Assembly: GCA_013339765.2 (NCBI GenBank)
Contig: CM023452.1
Coordinates: 163,811,187-163,875,186, forward strand
Reading direction: 5' to 3'
Source: Haemaphysalis longicornis
Lineage: Eukaryota; Arthropoda; Arachnida; Ixodida; Ixodidae
Length of the DNA stretch: 64,000 nt
Below, piece after piece: positions 61,479-64,000 of the stretch (the stretch's first letter is position 1; the number at the start of each line of letters is the position of its first letter). The notes under the pieces are model-generated. The model ran no database searches. It was given only the letters and a program-made list of their open reading frames with translations, and was not told the DNA's origin. Both the position numbers and the translations under genes were made by a program.

Positions 61479-61934
61479 TGCCCATTACTCACAGTAGGAA
61501 AGACATTTGTAGCCAATTCTCAGAATTTCTGCACATGTTTTTGCTTTTTTTTAAAGTCTCTCTACGAACATCTTTGATCTATAGATCTCTCGAACCGAAG
61601 ACAAAGCTACGCTCCAAAACAATGAGCATAAGAGCGGCTGATAAATAACTTTCAGCCGCACGTACGAACACACACTGCAGAAAAATCTCAATGCGTGCAT
61701 TCCTCAAGATATTGGGTATCTTTATAGTACACTTTCGCCACTACAAATTTTTGTGTCAAGAGGGCAGTATCAGCCTAAGGCATTCGGGAACTTTATCGGC
61801 CGGAAATATCGGTCGATTCCGGAAAATTTGGTGCATACAAGTTTCCTAGTGCATGACCCGTTGCTTTGGTAAGCACATTTGGGAACAGTTTCGAAGACGG
61901 TAACGCATATTTCAGAAATTCAAATGGGTTTGCA

Positions 61935-62144
61935 ACGATGCTGGGTTCAAATTGAGAAGGGCGCTTTGGGAGCGGGTTGAAACAGGAAGGGCGTTTTGGG
62001 AACGGGCTGAAAAAGGAAGCGCCCAAACGGGAAGGTCGTTTCGGGAACAGGAGCACACGGGACGGGTCAAGCGGGAAGGGCGTTTCGGGAATGGGTTCAA
62101 ACGGGAAGGGGTCAAACGGGAATGGGTTCTTTCGGGCTACACCC
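61935..62144. repeat. Right minisatellite arm, inverted
   Basis: GGGAAGGGCGTTTCGGGAAC and GGGTTCAAACGGGAAGGGGTC-type units, the inverse of the left arm. About six to seven units of 28-30 bp are visible. Confidence 0.85.
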
Positions 62145-62152
62145 CAGCGCAA
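62145..62152. repeat. 8-bp target-site duplication, right copy
   Basis: CAGCGCAA, the exact copy of 60117-60124. Confidence 0.8.
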
Positions 62153-62378
62153 AATCTGCCGCCGCAACAATTTAGAAATCGAAATCTCCCTAAGGATTAA
62201 CAACAACGCCGTTACTGGTGAGAAGCAGGAGGGCAGGGCGTCGCCATGTTGGTCAACTCTTCGTAAGAAGCAACGCGAAGACCGCCACGCAAAAATTCGA
62301 ATCTCACGTACGTCTCCCGGCGACCCTTTGTCTTCTGCCCATGCGCTTTCGTTATCTGCGAGAGCCCCACGAGCATAA
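62145..62378 (+). pseudogene. Continuation of the transposase-like frame (3' piece)
   Basis: Starting with the repeated CAGCGCAA, the frame reads QRKICRRNN and later KQREDRHAKIRIS. Removing the inserted element plus one duplication joins the two pieces in register. The second motif resembles the linker between the two DNA-binding domains of Tc1-type transposases. No catalytic core is visible. It is a short relic, so the assignment is tentative. Confidence 0.45.
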
Positions 62379-63865
62379 AGGTTGTACTTACGGGAAACAA
62401 ACGGTCTGTTACTTCATCGAGTACGCCTCAATGCGAAACATAAAATCGTACCTTTTGTGACTTTTCGCCACCACGAATCCTTGCGGCGATAACCGTGGGT
62501 CGCCGGAAGCCATGAAACACCTGTTGTTACAGCGCCCACCTATTTGCCGGAAAGGTGCCATTTGGTGGAGAAAATGGAGCTCCATTGCGGTCTACGGCCC
62601 TTGATTTCATGAGAACGCAAAGCACTAGTGGCGTCGTTTGATTACCTGGACGATATCGGCATCAGTGAAATGATTTAGAATATTGCAGTGATGTCCATCA
62701 AACTGCTCACACAAGCGATATGCTCTTTTTATTATACCTATTTTCTGGTCTTTCTTCTGTCCTGTTATCTATAGGGCCTTTTATATCGTACCTTGCCCTT
62801 TTCTCCGCTGAGTAGCATGTCGAAGTTTAGATCCCGCAAATCTCACTGCTTTTTCCTCTAACAAATAGCTTTTCCTTTCTTTCTCTCCTACTCATCTGGC
62901 CACTATGCCTTTCATTACATGTTTATGGCGTGCTGATGCATGTGAGGTCTGTAGTTCATTCCCCCCCCCCCCCCCCCCTGGCTGTTTCATATAATATCTA
63001 GCTTAGCATTTAACCATCTTTACTGAATTCCTTCTGTTTCTGGCAGGTCTAAGGAAACATGTAGAATTTCCACAAACGCATCACTAAACCAGCGGCTAAT
63101 TCTATTACTTTGGTATGTCTTACCAGAAGAAGAAGAAGAAAATATATAAAACCAGTCTGCAGCAATGTCCGATAAGAGGACCCAAGCTGGTGAGAAAATG
63201 ACTGCTTCTGTTCATATGTATTCAGCATTTCACCCTAACGAAGGTTCTCAGCTTCGTGAAGTTTCTAGGACAAAGTAATATGGAGGCGTATTTTTCGTGG
63301 ATTTTAGGAAATTTGCATAGCCCTCGGGAAGCAATATTATGTAGCTCAGAAGCCTTAATTCCCTGACGAACATCTTCAATCAATTACTCTTTGAAGTCTG
63401 CACCCACTAAAAGTACCTGTAATCAGAAAAGGGTATCGAAATGTCATTGTATTCTGCAACCACAGTTACGGCGTTACTCTTGAGGAGGGTATATAAACTA
63501 CCTTGCGTACGAGCACTAGAATTAAGGAGTTCTCACAGTTTAAACTAAAGTAATAAGTAAAGAACTTGCGTATATTTCTTTACATGCACAGAGTCCCATT
63601 CTCTCTTAGTAATAGTGCTTCATGTACATGTAGGTTCTGGGCTGTGCGGAGAAACGCGGTTTTGCTAACATCAGTTTCTCATTTTATCCAGTGTGACGCG
63701 TACAACCCGCGTTAAAAATACATTGTCTTTGGCGTGCTCTAGACTACATCCCCTACCGTTATTTCGTGCCTAAGTGCATGGAATTCCGAAACTATTAGTC
63801 AAGATTTATCAGTGATTACTAAAGAATACGCAGTATCGTTAGCCTCTCCCTCGTGTTACGAATCG
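62379..63865. other. Unassigned DNA
   Basis: An 18-C run lies at 62961-62978 and a GAA run at 63125-63139. No supportable gene; short frames only. Confidence 0.5.
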
Positions 63866-63870
63866 GCCAA

Positions 63871-63930
63871 CGCCACGTGTTTTCCCGCATCAGCCGCCAC
63901 GTGTTTTCCCGCATCAGCTTCCACGTGCGA
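63871..63930. repeat. 24-bp tandem repeat with CACGTG boxes
   Basis: CGCCACGTGTTTTCCCGCATCAGC starts at 63871 and again at 63895. A third, partial unit has CCACGTGCG near 63920. The palindrome CACGTG recurs every 24 bp. Confidence 0.92.
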
Positions 63931-64000
63931 AGCCACGACGTTCGCCACACCCTTCAGGCACCAGCGTGGCGGTGAGTCACGCCTCGACATCCCCGGCTCA

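Larger units (their letters stand above)
60125..62144. mobile_element. 2-kb DNA transposon with minisatellite-like inverted ends
   Basis: The left end begins GGGAGGTTCCCGTTTGAACCC; the right end, reverse-complemented, begins GGGTGTAGCCCGAAAGAACCC. The two continue to align without gaps through ATTCCC and CTTCCCG. Both arms (60125-60345 and about 61935-62144) consist of degenerate 15-30-bp units of TTCCCGTTTGAACCC type. 8-bp duplications flank it exactly. Eight-base duplications occur in hAT, P and Merlin groups; the GGG ends fit none clearly. No transposase lies inside. The AT-rich core holds a CR1 relic. Confidence 0.82.

Overview
This 64-kb window looks like intergenic or intronic DNA from a large, repeat-rich arthropod genome, most probably a hard tick (Ixodidae). 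The basis is four copies of a tRNA-derived SINE with a (CAAT)n tail that resembles the tick Ruka family, several I-group, RTE and CR1 non-LTR retrotransposons, tRNA-Lys-type priming of a Ty3/gypsy element, and short inverted-repeat elements of a kind I associate with tick DNA. The tick assignment is an inference from memory of these families, not from an alignment. I found no convincing single-copy host gene, no rRNA, no CRISPR array and no intact tRNA gene. Almost every supportable feature is a mobile element or a relic of one.

Layout. 1-7.3 kb: unassigned DNA with one SINE, a tRNA-like relic and low-complexity patches. 7.4-9.5 kb: a 5'-truncated I-group LINE split by a GC-rich insert. 9.5-12.2 kb: unassigned, with three diverged copies of one segment. 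12.2-13.5 kb: a LINE relic interrupted by a SINE with a clear target-site duplication. 15.8-17.8 kb: small inverted-repeat elements and a tRNA-like sequence. 18.4-19.95 kb: an RTE-clade LINE. 25.1-26.2 kb: a CR1-like LINE. 27.8-30.1 kb: a dispersed module of about 145 bp that is locally tandem. 30.5-36.2 kb: a Ty3/gypsy-type retrotransposon with intact gag and protease-integrase frames, a canonical -1 frameshift signal and no reverse transcriptase, ending in two near-identical LTRs in inverted orientation. 36.6-38.3 kb: a TTAA-flanked DNA element. 39.6-45.6 kb: a near full-length but broken I-group LINE flanked by tails of other LINEs. 45.7-46.2 kb: a pogo/Tigger-type transposase relic. 48-53.8 kb: a second near full-length I-group LINE, followed by two antisense LINE tails to 55.1 kb. 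56.1 kb: a 33-bp-stem hairpin. 59.2-59.6 kb: a compound foldback element. 60.1-62.1 kb: a 2-kb DNA transposon with minisatellite-like inverted ends, an 8-bp target duplication, and a CR1 relic inside it; it sits within a transposase-like frame.

How the parts work together. The gag and pol frames of the gypsy element form one expression unit linked by ribosomal frameshifting. Because reverse transcriptase and RNase H are missing, the element would need another element's enzyme to move. The LINEs are all broken and presumably inert here. The SINEs depend on LINE enzymes for their copying, and two of the four show clean target-site duplications. The nesting order (SINE in LINE, SINE in LTR element, GC-rich element in LINE, DNA transposon in transposase with CR1 inside it) gives a relative history of insertions.
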